Assembly: GCA_002633025.1 (NCBI GenBank)
Contig: NMRB01001325.1
Location: forward strand, 26,899-90,898
DNA from: Notospermus geniculatus
Taxonomy: Eukaryota > Nemertea > Pilidiophora > Heteronemertea > Lineidae
Length of the DNA stretch: 64,000 nt
Direction: 5' to 3'
Below are positions 21,955 through 32,474 of the stretch, one piece after another. The translations under genes were made by a program, and so were the position numbers. The first letter of the stretch is position 1, and each line of letters begins with the position of its first letter. Under the pieces are notes generated by a model. It made no database searches. It was not told the origin of the DNA and worked only from the letters and a program-made list of their open reading frames with translations.

Positions 21955-22045
21955 GGATAGCGCAGTCGGTTAGGGCGTCTGGCTATTTCTTCTACTATAA
22001 CGCCAATCCGGCGGGCGCAGGTTCGACACCAGTGTCGGGTCTCTT
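21955..22045 (+). repeat. tRNA-like (SINE-type) sequence
   Basis: It has an A-box-like 'tagcgcagtcggttagg' and a B-box-like 'ggttcgacacc'. The acceptor stem does not pair and the anticodon arm is overlong. It is better read as a tRNA-derived SINE head than a functional tRNA. A mirror copy lies at 22408-22500 on the minus strand. Confidence 0.5.
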
Positions 22046-22407
22046 CTTTTCTCATGAGAACTATTTTTACATGTTTCACTTTTTTACAATTTATTTTTTA
22101 TAGCCCTTATGCAGTGTACCGCATTGACATTTTTTGCATATATTTTTGCCAGAACATGCACAGCAGCGATCCTGAAATGTAACAGATTGGCAAGTTACAG
22201 ATACATGTAGTTTGACTCGTCTAATATCTGATCTTATGATCTCCATCCAGTCAACCTCAGTAATAGGCTGTAGACTGAACCCAGGAAAATGTTTTCCATA
22301 AGCGCACTCTTCATGAAGAGTGCACTTATGGAAAAAAAATCCTGGGTTACACTGTATGTAGACTTGCGACAAAACAAAGAAATAAATGCAAAAAGTTGGT
22401 AAAAAAT

Positions 22408-22500
22408 CTACCCAACCCTGGTGTCGAAACTGCGCCCGCCGGATTGGCGTTACAGTAGAAGAAATAGCCAGACGCCCTAACCGACTGCGCTATCCGGCCA
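22408..22500 (-). repeat. Inverted copy of the tRNA-like sequence
   Basis: This is the reverse complement of 21955-22045 with a few changes; the B box is degraded ('gtttcgacacc'). Confidence 0.5.
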
Positions 22501-22667
22501 CTTCTGTCTAGTAGAATGTGCCTGAGAATAAAGGCGTACTATGGAGATCTGGGAATTACATTGCATGCCGGGATAGCATGCTGCTTATCCACGTACGAAA
22601 CCAAGATGGCGAAAGGGCGTTGTGTGTGCTGGTCGAAGCAGCATTGGACAATGGATTTTACTGGAAT

Positions 22668-23172
22668 TTTTTGGCATATGTCCCTCTGAATTTGTTAGGG
22701 TAGGTTTGATCATTTCCCGTTTTACGACTTCGTTCGATTTGTGAGGGTTTTTTGGGTTTGGGATGGCTGCAGGCTCTTTGTTTACCGACATTGCATGACC
22801 ACGTAGGCCTAGGCCTGTATGTATTATTGACCATTCATTGTACTGAGCGGTGCAGTTGCCATTATTGTATGCGGAGATCCTCGCCCTTCGGCTGCTCGCG
22901 GTTGAATGACAGCGCCATCTAGTCTAGGTCGGGGGAATATCGGGTTTGGAGACGGTGTTTCAACACCGACTAGGGCGTTTGTATTTCACCTACCTGCCGC
23001 GCTGTGGCGTGGCAGGTATTTTTTTGTCAACTTGCGCGGTGGTGTAATGAATCTAGTTCAGCTTTAATGCAATTTGATAGTTGGATGTTTATTGATGTGA
23101 CGAACATAACCGGTGACCCGATTATACTCAAAATAAACCAGCTTGTTAACCGCGCGTGCATAATCAGAAAAG
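22668..23172. other. No recognisable feature
   Basis: No gene could be supported. The minor capsid remnant begins to its right. Confidence 0.4.
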
Positions 23173-23549
23173 TCAGCAACGCTTCACAATGGATTTGTTC
23201 AATATCTTGATAACATCCGGAATATTCCGGTACTTTCCCGAGGAGATCGTTCCACTCGCGGTAATATTTTTTGGAGCATCATAACGTTTAAGTTCAAACC
23301 CATTATCATCAGAAATATTGTCGACATCCCCGACGAAATGAATTTCACTAAGGGCTACACAGTCCATCGGCCGTGCAAATCAAGGGGTTTCGCCAGATTG
23401 ATTTTGTAAGAGTTCTGTGAATTCTTCGGGTACAGGCGACGGCTTGCGTTGCTCGGGAGGGTGAGGTAAAAGTCGGCCCTATAGACATGATAGAGGCCAT
23501 CTTGATCACAGTCTAACATAACATCAGGCTCGAAGCCAGTGCAGTACAT
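23173..23549 (-). pseudogene. Polinton minor capsid (penton-like) protein, 5' part
   Basis: ATG 23549 opens a frame containing DFYLTLPSNAS and LYPKNSQNSYKINLAKPLDLHG. It shifts near 23364 to ALSEIHFVGD and ends at 23173. The pattern of LPSNAS, a Y/F-P-x-N box and W-x-V-x-L-S-E-I is that of the Polinton penton homologue (minor capsid). Only about 120 residues of the several hundred remain. The start overlaps the end of the preceding small membrane gene. Confidence 0.7.
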
Positions 23550-23763
23550 GGTCTCCTATTAATCTAGGATTTGGCATAAGATAACCGATACCACTGCTAA
23601 GTAGGGTGACCCACAGTTCAGGCTGCCCAGTCTTGAGCGACAAGTTGACAATAGATGTGACAATGACTATGTAAACAATGATAATTTGACAAAAATACAC
23701 AATTTCTTCCTTAGGCACCTTACTGCCAAAGATATTCCAGTTACATGTATTTACCCTGCTCAT
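23524..23763 (-). CDS. Small Polinton membrane protein
   Basis: An intact 79-residue frame starts at ATG 23763. It has a short polar start (FGSKVPKEEIVYFCQ), a hydrophobic segment (IIIVYIVIVTSIVNLSL) and a second one ending GYLMPNPRL. The homologue at 63051-63269 has the same layout and the same position between integrase and minor capsid. The function is unknown. Confidence 0.75.
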   Translation of the reverse strand: MSRVNTCNWNIFGSKVPKEEIVYFCQIIIVYIVIVTSIVNLSLKTGQPELWVTLLSSGIGYLMPNPRLIGDHVLHWLRA

Positions 23764-23835
23764 TTTTTAGACCGCCCCCATCTCAATGGGGCGGTCTTCC
23801 TTGTTTTTACTGAATTTCTCTCTCTCTCTCTCTCT

Positions 23836-24346
23836 ATAGCCGTTTTTACACTACGCAGAATTTTGGCCTGGACGAACCGTGCCGTGCTCGACCCGGGCCA
23901 GGCCCGCCTCAGAAAGAGCATTTTACCCCATTTACACTGCACCATGATGATAACCGCGCCAATATCTGAATCGCCGGCTCTCCTTTCTGTGGAGGTAGGA
24001 AATCTCCGTCATTTTTAATATGGCTGCGCCAATGATCATTCGCGGCAATGACGTATTGAGTTCAAGGCCAATAAATGAGCATGCGCACTTCACTAAAGGC
24101 GAGTCATTCAAGTGGGCCGAGCCCAGTAGCGTGTTTGCACTGTCATGACTGTGCAGTTTTCCGGCGGAACCGTGCTCGACCCGGGTCGAACCCACCTCCT
24201 GTTGGGGGGTTCGGCCCGGATGAAAGTAGCGCCGTGCCGAGCCCAGTTGTGCCGTGCCAACCCATTTACACTATCACCTTTTTTGCCGCGCCGTGCTCGA
24301 CCCGGGTCGAGCACGGTCGAAAACACGTAGTGTAAAAGGGGCCTAT
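23836..24346. mobile_element. Foldback MITE with GTGCTCGACCCGGG repeats
   Basis: The left end 'tagccgtttttacactacg' and the right end (reverse complement 'taggccccttttacactacg') are inverted, with TA at both borders. The unit 'gtgctcgacccgggtcgaac' recurs about four times inside. A (TC)n run precedes it. A separate perfect hairpin lies at 23769-23798. Confidence 0.75.
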
Positions 24347-24999
24347 CTCTCCATCCAATCTGCGGTTCTCCAACGATAACTAACGAAAAACGCCATGTAT
24401 CGCGGTAAAACTTTCAGGAATTGTAATGTGCATATTACACAGAACCCTATTGATTCTTGGGGCCATCCGTTTACAAATAGTGCGAAATTTGGGTGAAATT
24501 TCTCGTTTTTTCTACATTTCATGATTGATTCAAACTGAGTGACTGAAATGCCATCTTCAGACAATTCATAGTACTATTACTACACATGTGCTTTTAGTTC
24601 ATTATGTATGCTGAAGATGGCGTTGTGATCACCCTGGACTGGTTCCTCTCTTGATTGATGATTCAGTGGATGTGGGGAAGAGTCAATCCCTTTCTGGTCC
24701 TCCAGATATCTTTTATTGGACCCTGTTGGCAGTACATAGCACATAGTTCAGTTTATCACTGAATAGTAGTGACTTTTACAGCTTCTCCTTCTGAAGTTAG
24801 TAGGGAGAAATCAAGTCTCCCTCTTTGGAAAAAAGTCTCCCTGCTTTTTAGGAATGGGAGACTTTTATTCTCCCTATTTCAAAAACCTGGCACCAACCCT
24901 GGGCCGCTCGATAATAATTCTCGATCAGTCAACTCTGTCTTAGCTCCCAATTTCCAAGGGCGGTCTTTCAAATTGACTGGTAAGTCAATTTCTAGTTAT
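24347..24999. other. No recognisable gene
   Basis: Short palindromic 'agtctccct'/'gggagactt' motifs occur near 24795-24885. I see no coding or RNA feature. Confidence 0.4.
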
Positions 25000-25500
25000 A
25001 GATGTGCTTGACCCAGCTATTGAATTGAGGTCCATATCCAGACCACTTGACCAAATACTCCTTTCCCCGACCACGACCTCTTGTTTTTATAACTTTTTCA
25101 ATTTCCCACAAGTCTGGTTTAGTGACAGATTGTAACTCCTTGGAGAACTTCGTCATTGTCATCCTTTAGATTATACGTAGGTATTCCGCGATATTTATAC
25201 CGTTTGTGAATAGTGAATATTTCATCCGAAACGTTTGGATAATATCCTTTGTCAAAAACGTGCTTGTATTTGCTCACTCGCACAGTTTCACCAATCCTAC
25301 ACGTGTACTTGAGGTCGCGTGTTTTGCTTTTGTTCAGTTTCCTCACCAATGTAGCATTATTATACGTCACTTCAATCGGTGCCATTTGAAGACTTCTGTG
25401 TTTGGTACGATTGTATGCATCCACTACCCTTTGCAACACATCTGTGTATTTGAAAGTATTTCTGGCAGAAAAGTATCGATAAAGTTTTGACTTAAGTGTT

Positions 25501-25661
25501 CAGGGCTGGGTTGCACAAAACTCATGTTAGCGCTAACATGATGTTAGCGCTAACATCATGTTAAATGACGTAAAATGACAATGGATTTTGACGTCATCTA
25601 ACATAAAAGTTAGCGCTAACACCATGTTAGCGTAACATGAGTTTTGTGCAACCGGCCCCTG
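25501..25661. mobile_element. 160-bp MITE in the integrase
   Basis: The ends are 'cagggctgggttgcacaaaa' and, in reverse complement, 'caggggccggttgcacaaaa'. The interior is built of 'gttagcgctaac' palindromes. It sits between the codons for ERMIR and TLKSKL of the integrase. Its termini resemble those of the 55083-55606 MITE. Confidence 0.85.
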
Positions 25662-25887
25662 ATCATTCTCTCGGCTATAGCTGCCTTCACCTCTTGGTTA
25701 TGCGCCGTAAAAAATTGAATTTTCTCCTTTTTCAGGAATGCTTTAAACTTATGGTTAACAAATTCGCCACCATTGTCCGAAAACACACTATCAGGATGAC
25801 GGTCTTTGAGCACAGTTTTGAAAGCGTTTATGATGCTCGTTGGTTGCTTATTCTTCACGGGAATAGCCCAACAATAGCGGGAAAACG

Positions 25888-26034
25888 AATCAATAGCGAG
25901 TTTTCGCAAAGCCCCCGAAACGCCAACGCGAACGTCTATCCTTTTGTTCGGTGCCTTCTTCCCGGTATCGAACAATGGGATTGGCGTTCGCGTTGGCGTT
26001 TCGGGGGCTTTGCGAAAACTCGCTATTCACCACT
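25888..26034. mobile_element. 145-bp hairpin MITE in the integrase
   Basis: Near-perfect arms of about 45 bp ('atagcgagttttcgcaaagc' continuing to 'ccaacgcgaacg') flank a spacer of about 50 bp. Removing it rejoins the ILVV and DSFSRY coding sequence, which makes the insertion clear. Confidence 0.85.
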
Positions 26035-26468
26035 AAGATGTACCTGAATCCTCTATTGTACAATAAACGTCTGAGTATTCTGAGGTACATGTAATAGGAT
26101 AATTATTCTAAATCTTATTCTAGATCTAATTGCATAATAGTAGTTTGTTCCGCCAGACCGTCGAGCTTTTCCATGAGGTGTATCTATTTTTAACGCTCGG
26201 AATTCCATGGCTGACGTGACATCATCATGGGTTCCACAGAGCTATTTATAGAATTTCCCGCGATTCTGCCCTGGACCTCTTGACCAGTGGCGCCGGCTGG
26301 TTGAAGGTAAATGGTACTCATAGTTAGCCTAATAGCCGGTTCCCTCTGGAGTCCCTTTAATGTTTGACATGTCGGCTAAATCAATTTGGAATTGTTGGTT
26401 GATCTGTTGCACGTCAATCTTACGTCTTTCATATTTGCGGCGAACAGGTTTATGCAGTGTGTACGCTT

Positions 26469-27560
26469 TTTAGCCCGCTTGGCCGCAAGGCCCAGCAGGG
26501 CTTAAGCTGTGGTTGGGGTCATTGAGTGGTGGTCTGTCGTGCGTTAGTCCGTACGGCGGTACGGCGGTCCGTACGGCGATACGTCCGTAAACGTTTGGCT
26601 TGTTAGCGCTCTAGCGCCTGTATTTTTCGACGAATCTTTTTGGTCTTTGGTGGGTGTGTATATGGGCCTAAGATCTAGGCCGAGTTCGATTTTGAGCACG
26701 GTTGGATTCCTAGTTTGGCCTGCAGGGGGCGTTTCGTGAAAAACTTTAAAGGGCTATATTTTGATAATGGAGTGAGTTGTTGTGTTGAAACTTTGTACAC
26801 ATGTATCTCTATGTTATAGCAACTTACAGACAGCATTTCGGTGAAAGCTGATTCTTGAGATTGCCACTAGGGGGCCAAAACCAAAATCACCTAAAGTGCT
26901 ATTTCTCCCTAACTAGGTGACGGATCTTCATCTAATTTTGATCATGGGTATATCTAATGAGGATACATAACATAGTACCCCAGTTTTTAATTTGACCTAC
27001 TTTTCAAGGTCACAGAGATCAAAGTTCTACAAAAGTAACGAACCTGCCGCAGTTCGTCATTATTGCACCGTGCAACTTCATATCTTGCATAAACGTGTAT
27101 TAGAGGGGTACCTTCAAAAATACCAAGTTTCGGCCTGATTGGACATCCAATATGGCCGCCAGGTGGCGTAACCTGAAAATCATCTAAGTGCTATAACATG
27201 GGAACGGCTTGACCCAGAATGCTCAAACTTGATATTTAGCTCCCTCTGGATGACCTTTACGTGCATGTCAAATTTTGGCCTGGTTTGACTTCCAGTATGG
27301 CCGCCAGGTGGCGTAATATGAAAATCATCAAAGTGCTATAACTCAGGAATGACTTGACACAGAGCGCTCAAATGTGCTATGTGGCTCCCTCGAGATGACC
27401 TTTATGTGCATGTGAAGTTTCGGCCTGATCGGACATCCAATATGGCCGCCATGGCATGTTTGTACTCAAGATATGGCCTAAGTGGGATTGCTGATGATGT
27501 CTACCAGTGCCACTATGCTGTCATGCCAAGCGGGCACAGTTCCATTGGCACTATTTTTGT
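26469..27560. mobile_element. About 1.1-kb TTTTTAGC-type element in the integrase
   Basis: It starts 'tttttagcccgcttggccgc' and carries diverged repeats of about 146 bp ('gccgccaggtggcgtaa', 'tttcggcctgat'). It shares motifs with the repeats at 10880-12165. It separates WLKKQ from YTLHKP in the integrase gene. No transposase was seen. Confidence 0.65.
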
Positions 27561-27690
27561 TTTTTTAACCAGCTCTTTACTTCGGTAAGTTTAATGCCTG
27601 TGTTTTTCACTGCTTTGTACAGTTTTTGAACACTACCAAAACTAGCAGGATTAGCAGGATCATAGTACACCTGTTGCATTATCTTATCCA

Positions 27691-28286
27691 TCATGTCGTC
27701 ACACTGAGCAGCATATTAAGCAGTACTGGTAAGAAAACGTCCTCAGCCTCTCTTATATTCTTTACAGCCGAGTACTACTCACCCGTTACAATTACTTTAC
27801 CAGAGGAAAAAATAGTAAAATTAAGACGATCAATTTTTACCATGGCTGCCGGAAATATCTCAGGTTCATAGGTAGCCTTTTGTAAGAGGGAAAAGTCTTT
27901 AAGCTTGATGTTTTTACCGAGAGAATAAGTTGTAGTCATTTTGTTTGCAGTTTAACATGGCTTAGGTTTACGTGATTGCCCTGTCGTTGAACTCTTCGAG
28001 CCCACTGTCTGACTGATCTAATGGCTGCAGCTTTTGAATTAGCACCAGAACACACGATATTCCCATTTCTGAACAAAAGACAGGTGGAAAGTATCCGTTT
28101 GGATTTTAATATTGCACCACTAAAAACAGAAGGATTATAGATAACATTTACCATGGATTTGGCTAGCTGAGATAGGTCCAATTCACAATTCAGACGAGCT
28201 GAGTAGACGATGTTGACTGGTCGAAGCATCTCGATCAAATGAACACAGGTTTTTAATTGGCGAGGTGAATTAAAAAATCTATGCAT
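27691..28286 (-). pseudogene. TATA-binding-protein-like gene inside a Polinton
   Basis: ATG 28286 opens 116 residues matching the first TBP repeat in pattern (PVNIVYSARLNCELDLSQLA; LLFRNGNIVCSGANS; ARRVQRQG). The frame ends at TGA 27938-27936, which overlaps an ATG (27939). From there the second repeat continues (YEPEIFPAAM; FTIFSSGKVIVTG), meets TAG at 27777-27775, and goes on in frame to about 27691. One lost A in the run at 27939-27942 would explain the shift. At about 198 codons it equals a TBP core. It lies between the PolB stop (near 28375) and the integrase ATG, which its last codons overlap. TBP binds promoter DNA, so a role in transcribing the element is my inference. A decayed captured host TBP is the alternative. 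Confidence 0.72.
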
Positions 28287-28410
28287 GATCTCTACGAGGC
28301 ATTTCTACACGTGAAATAAACAATGAAGTGTATTATACATAAACAGCCATGACGCTTTTTACCCAAAAAGGAGGTTAATACCCGTATGGTAGAGTGTTGT
28401 AATCGGCTAC

Positions 28411-28567
28411 TAAAGCGGCCCATACGCGATCAGTGTTATTGCACAATATGAGGATCACAATGGGCAATATTATTGCCAATCTTTCTTCTACCCATCATGC
28501 GAAAAGCACACGACCACCCATTTGGGCCCCATATTGTGCAATAATATTGCGCCGTGTATGGGCGGCT
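28411..28567. mobile_element. Harbinger-like MITE in PolB
   Basis: Inverted ends 'agcggcccatacgcg' and (reverse complement) 'agccgcccatacacgg' are flanked by TTA on both sides, the 3-bp target size typical of PIF/Harbinger. Removal joins KCVL to the final residues of PolB. Confidence 0.75.
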
Positions 28568-30279
28568 TAACACGCATTTATTGTATACAATCCGGTAATC
28601 TTTGTGCTCGTCATGTGAGACAATAGTATTGTTCTTTTTTCGTTTAATTCTATGCGGAAAGTGTATAGTCTTTTTCTCAGACGAAGCGGACACAACCATT
28701 TCGGCCATGGAATTAAAGTTGATGGTTTGCGCGGTGCGGTGATTGAGGGTAAAACCTTTCACTTTGCACACAGTTTTGCCAGAGTTTTCAACCTGTCGCG
28801 TAATTTTTTGGACCTGCCGACACAAACACAGATATCGAGTCCCCATCTAACTCGTCGGTTAAGTCCCCGAGGTAGTTCCCAGTTGGAGGGTTATGGTTGT
28901 CATTTCTATGAATATATATGACAGAATCTATGTCATAATACAAAACGCGTTCCCCAAGGGGTTGCAATATAGAATATAATTTCAATCGGGCGTGGACTGT
29001 AGTATACGCGGCTATGACAACGTTTGTGTTCTTACTCACCTCAACGAATTCCTCGGCATCTTGGTATTGAATGCGGATCACATTATCATTGATAATGTAA
29101 AGATCCTTGATAATTTTAGAGCAGTCCTGAAACAATTTAAACATTTCAGCCGGGTCTTTTATCATTACAGTTTTTTTCAAATTCGTCTTTTGTCCAAATT
29201 TCCCCCAAAGGGAATTCAGACAAAATTTACTCAATGCCCGAGGGCCAGGGTTAAAAATGATGTTCTCTTTGTCCAATCGGACACCCTCCTTCTCATAATA
29301 ATTTGTGATGTATGTTTCTAAGTCCGCAGGGGTCTGGCACCAGGCGGGCTTACCACTAGCCTCTTGTTTCAATTTTAAGAAACAATTAATATAATCAGTG
29401 AAGAGGCCTCCCTTTTTGTCCACTGGATCGTACTGTGTTGTTTCAGAAAAATGCCACACTTTGTGAATGGAACGGATGACGTATCCTTATTCGACTGCTT
29501 TTGTGAGTTCAATGCTTACCCACGTGCCGTGCAGTGTGCGTTCGGCATCATTGTGTTGACATATGCCCTGATATTGTGATTCAGCACAGGTTCTACAAAG
29601 CGGAAATGTTAACTTGTTGTGACACCGGTATGGTAATAGAGGGTGATATAATTTGCGCGGCGGTAGAATTGAACACTTGATGAGGCCCTCAAACTGCGAA
29701 ATATCAGTACCTAAATTTTCTTTTCTTATTTCAGGATGACCCAAAGGAAATGAACAATATTTGTTCACCCATGGATAGAGTGAACAAACATCTACATATT
29801 GCACTGTTTCACCGTCCCTTGGTTCATAATAAAGGCGTGTAGCATTGGTTCGACCGCCAAAAAATGCCTCACGCGGATCAAGCGGTGAATACGGTTCTAG
29901 ACCGTTAATGTACATGGCCATTTCGGCATCTTCCTTGAGGAGACTATCATACTGACACTCCCACATCACGACTACCTCGTACCCCTGGTGACGCAAATAA
30001 TTATTGCGTACAAGAAATGCCTCGTACAGATCATGCATAGAAATCCAATTCACCGGATTTTTCAAATCACGGTTTTTCATGCATTCTATATGACCGTGCC
30101 AAAGACAGCCAGCAAATTCATAGACAGTTTTGTCTGAAAAACCATCTGCCTTGTACGGACCTATTCTTCTCTCGCCCACATTCCCCGCATGTTGTATCTG
30201 TATACCCTCCTTGTGAGCCATCCATTTGAGCCAACAGAGCCCCATGTGAGACTGGTTGTCTCGCGAGGTGTAACCTTGC

Positions 30280-30537
30280 CAGGGCCGGATCCAGGATTGA
30301 CACAAAGGGGGGGGGGCGTAGCTCGACGCCGCCCGCCCGAGGTGGTGAGCACCGAAAGAATGAAGCCCAAATTTGACAATTTTAAGTGCTTTTATATGCA
30401 TTTTCCTGGCATCTGAGAGCAAAATACTCGAATTTTTATGTGACTAAATTTTTCTTGCTAAAAAAATCACTACTCTGCCAAAAATAGGGGGGGGGGGGGG
30501 GCGTACGCCCCCACGCCCCCCTCTGGATCCGGCCCTG
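30280..30537. mobile_element. 258-bp MITE with CAGGGCCGGATCC ends
   Basis: The left end is 'cagggccggatccaggatt' and the right end 'ctctggatccggccctg'. The direct flank CTTGC is on both sides. The sister PolB copies at 34667 and 37247 lack it, showing the empty site. The G-run interior recalls a fragment near 58694. Confidence 0.85.
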
Positions 30538-31480
30538 CTTGCGGGGGGATAATTGCAATCGTGTCCGCTTTTAGAAAATTCGTTCTAAAAACGAGATTGC
30601 ATGCCGATGCGATGGTAATCGCTTGTTTAAAAGGGTCTATCCCGTTAGAAATCTCCATGAAGATAGACCGAAATCGACCGACACACCGTCGCAGAACATC
30701 TACATCAGATATACAATAAGACAGCAAGTCATCCTGTAAATTAAAAATATCACCGGAATGCTCGCGATACCACTCAATAAACGTCTGCCGCTCTTTGGGC
30801 GACATACCATCCGGATCATAAAACTCAATAGGAGGGATTTCCCCTTCGTATTGTTGGTTTTCATTTGTGTTAAATAAATGCGGGAAATTCTTCCAACCCA
30901 AATGTGGCTGGAAGCTTGCGTAATGCCATTGGCATAAAGTTAATTCTATCAATAAACTTGATAGATCCTGCTTCTAAACATAGCACCTTCATACCGTTCA
31001 AAATAACCTGAGGGTCAATGGCATTTTTATACAAATAATCTGACATTGTCTAAGATAAAATACGAATCAAACCCTTTGAAGTTGTGGCATATGGCAGTTG
31101 CCTTCTGCTCAAATAGCCAACGGCAGAATTCCTCATTTGAGGTCCGGCGAATGACCGTTCTTCGCATTTACATTGACGACAGAACGGCGACCTATCGGTA
31201 TTGAGACACTGCTCACAGACATGATGGGCAACCACTAAATTTGGAATCAGTTCTTTTTCGGCATTGAGCATGCACTCGTAGTCGAACATGATAAATGCCC
31301 GCCGATCTTTACTCTTTTTGTTGACTACTGCCCGTTGACGCGGGGCCTCATTTTCACTCATATCATCTAAATCGGCATCCAAATCATTAAATTTGCTGCC
31401 GGGGTTAGCTGGTTTAATGAAACATTTATGCGGTGGTAGAACGTTGACTTGGCAGATTTTACAATATCGTTCACCACACA

Positions 31481-32474
31481 CACTGTAAATCTAAAATGTT
31501 TAAAGTCTAAACAGGAAACTAAACGGGAATATGCAACAGATTTTAAACATCTAAACGCGTTTAGTTTTCCATATTCCAACGAAATAGATTAAATTAATCT
31601 GTCATGGAAACATTGAATGTTTCCATGACAGCAAAAAATTATTAAACCGACTGATTTGGACTGAAAAAGTGACAAAAAAAGCGTTGGAAGATGAAGGAAA
31701 AAAGTATAAAAAGGCACGCAGTAAAGAGTGAATAATACCGGCAGGCAGATTCGATCCAGGGCCCACCAACATGCATATCTGGACCAACGCTACGCCACTG
31801 GGGCTACACGCCCTGGCCTGGTATTTTTCTTTGGCTAATTCGGAAAACCTGTCTTAGTACTGTATTATTTCCTCTTGAACGTTAAAGCGTGAAGTTATAC
31901 CTGGAATAAGTTTATTCCACCTTTATGCATACGGGCCATGGTGTAACAAACAGTATTGTATACTGTACGTCATACTGCCTGATTGGTTGTAATTGTATAC
32001 CAACTATCCTGGGGGAAAAAATTCGCCGGCGGGAGATATAGCGAAACGACAAATTTGACCAATTCCACCCGAGCCGTGAACCAGCCCTAAACACGATGTT
32101 CAGGATTCCTTCATGTTTCGTGTTTAGGGGAAACTGAACGAGATGTTTATAACTTAAACAAGACATTTAAATTTACTGTTTTCTAAATGCGGTGTTTAGG
32201 TCGTCTGTCCATTTCTAATGGAAAACTAATCGCGTTTAGATGTTTAAAAAGTGTTGCATATTCCCGTTTAGTTTCGTGTTTAGACTTTAGATTTACAGTA
32301 AAACAAATGATATATTTCGGGATTTTAGGCAACAAGACGTATGTTTCTAGGCGGATAGAACGCCTGTCCTGATGATATGTTCAGTTATATTCACGTAATG
32401 TGTTAATTTGCGTTTTGTTGCTAAACATGTAAACACAAAACTAAACGCTAAACGCGTCACCTGGATTTACAGTG
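31481..32474. mobile_element. About 1-kb TIR element in PolB
   Basis: It begins 'cactgtaaatctaaaatg' and ends 'ctggatttacagtg'. Longer internal arms ('gtttagatgtttaaa', 'gcatattcccgtttag') pair 31481-31572 with 32215-32298. The copies at 36000 and 38165 have the empty site. A tRNA-like segment lies inside. Confidence 0.8.
31735..31808 (-). repeat. tRNA-like segment inside a transposon
   Basis: On the minus strand 'gtggcgtagcgttgg' resembles an A box and 'ggatcgaatc' a B box about 45 bases later. The acceptor arm is not convincing. Probably tRNA-derived. Confidence 0.35.

Larger units (their letters stand above)
21051..22667. mobile_element. Composite inverted-repeat element
   Basis: 21051-21084 is the reverse complement of 22631-22665 ('ggtcgaagcagcattgg'). 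Larger arms of about 230 bp lie at 21812-22045 and 22405-22639 and contain tRNA-like boxes. There is no protein. Possibly a foldback element that captured a SINE, or two nested elements. Confidence 0.65.
25000..27694 (-). pseudogene. Polinton integrase with chromodomain, split by four insertions
   Basis: The gene starts at ATG 27694/27691 (YYDPANPASFGSVQKLYKAV) and runs to about 27560. It resumes at 26475-26340 (YTLHKPVRRKYERRKI ... IDLADMS, first catalytic Asp). It continues at 26090-26035 (FRYILVV), 25888-25661 (SFSRYCWAIPVKN; FSDNGGEFV, second Asp; ERMIR, Glu) and 25500-25119 (YFSARNTFKYTDVL, AYNRTKHRSL). After a frameshift near 25130 a chromodomain follows to about 25000 (EYLVKWSGYG). All three DDE residues survive. 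The inserts are 26469-27560, about 26100-26340 (unclassified), 25888-26034 and 25501-25661. Polinton integrases are retrovirus-like and mediate insertion of the element. Confidence 0.85.
28375..31481 (-). pseudogene. Polinton protein-primed DNA polymerase B, exonuclease and polymerase part
   Basis: Read on the minus strand: cysteines (CGERYCKIC), the Exo I motif FDYEC (near 31262-31297), the later exonuclease region (30952-30540), GGRTNATRLYY, motif A VDVCSLYP (29773-29799), motif B KFCLNSLWGKFGQ (29191-29230) and motif C YYDIDS (28921-28941). The usual D-T-D is D-I-D here. The end is the NTLPYGY type near 28380. Frameshifts lie near 31130, 31050 (a 10-base insertion, absent from the copy at 35580) and 28800. 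Two MITEs interrupt it. The amino-terminal part continues at 32475, beyond a transposon. Confidence 0.88.

Noticed and set aside
21955-22045. Functional tRNA gene
   Set aside because: A and B boxes are present, but acceptor and T stems do not pair and the sequence is mirrored in a foldback arm.
27379-27588. Small plus-strand gene
   Set aside because: It falls inside the TTTTTAGC-type repeat element that splits the integrase.
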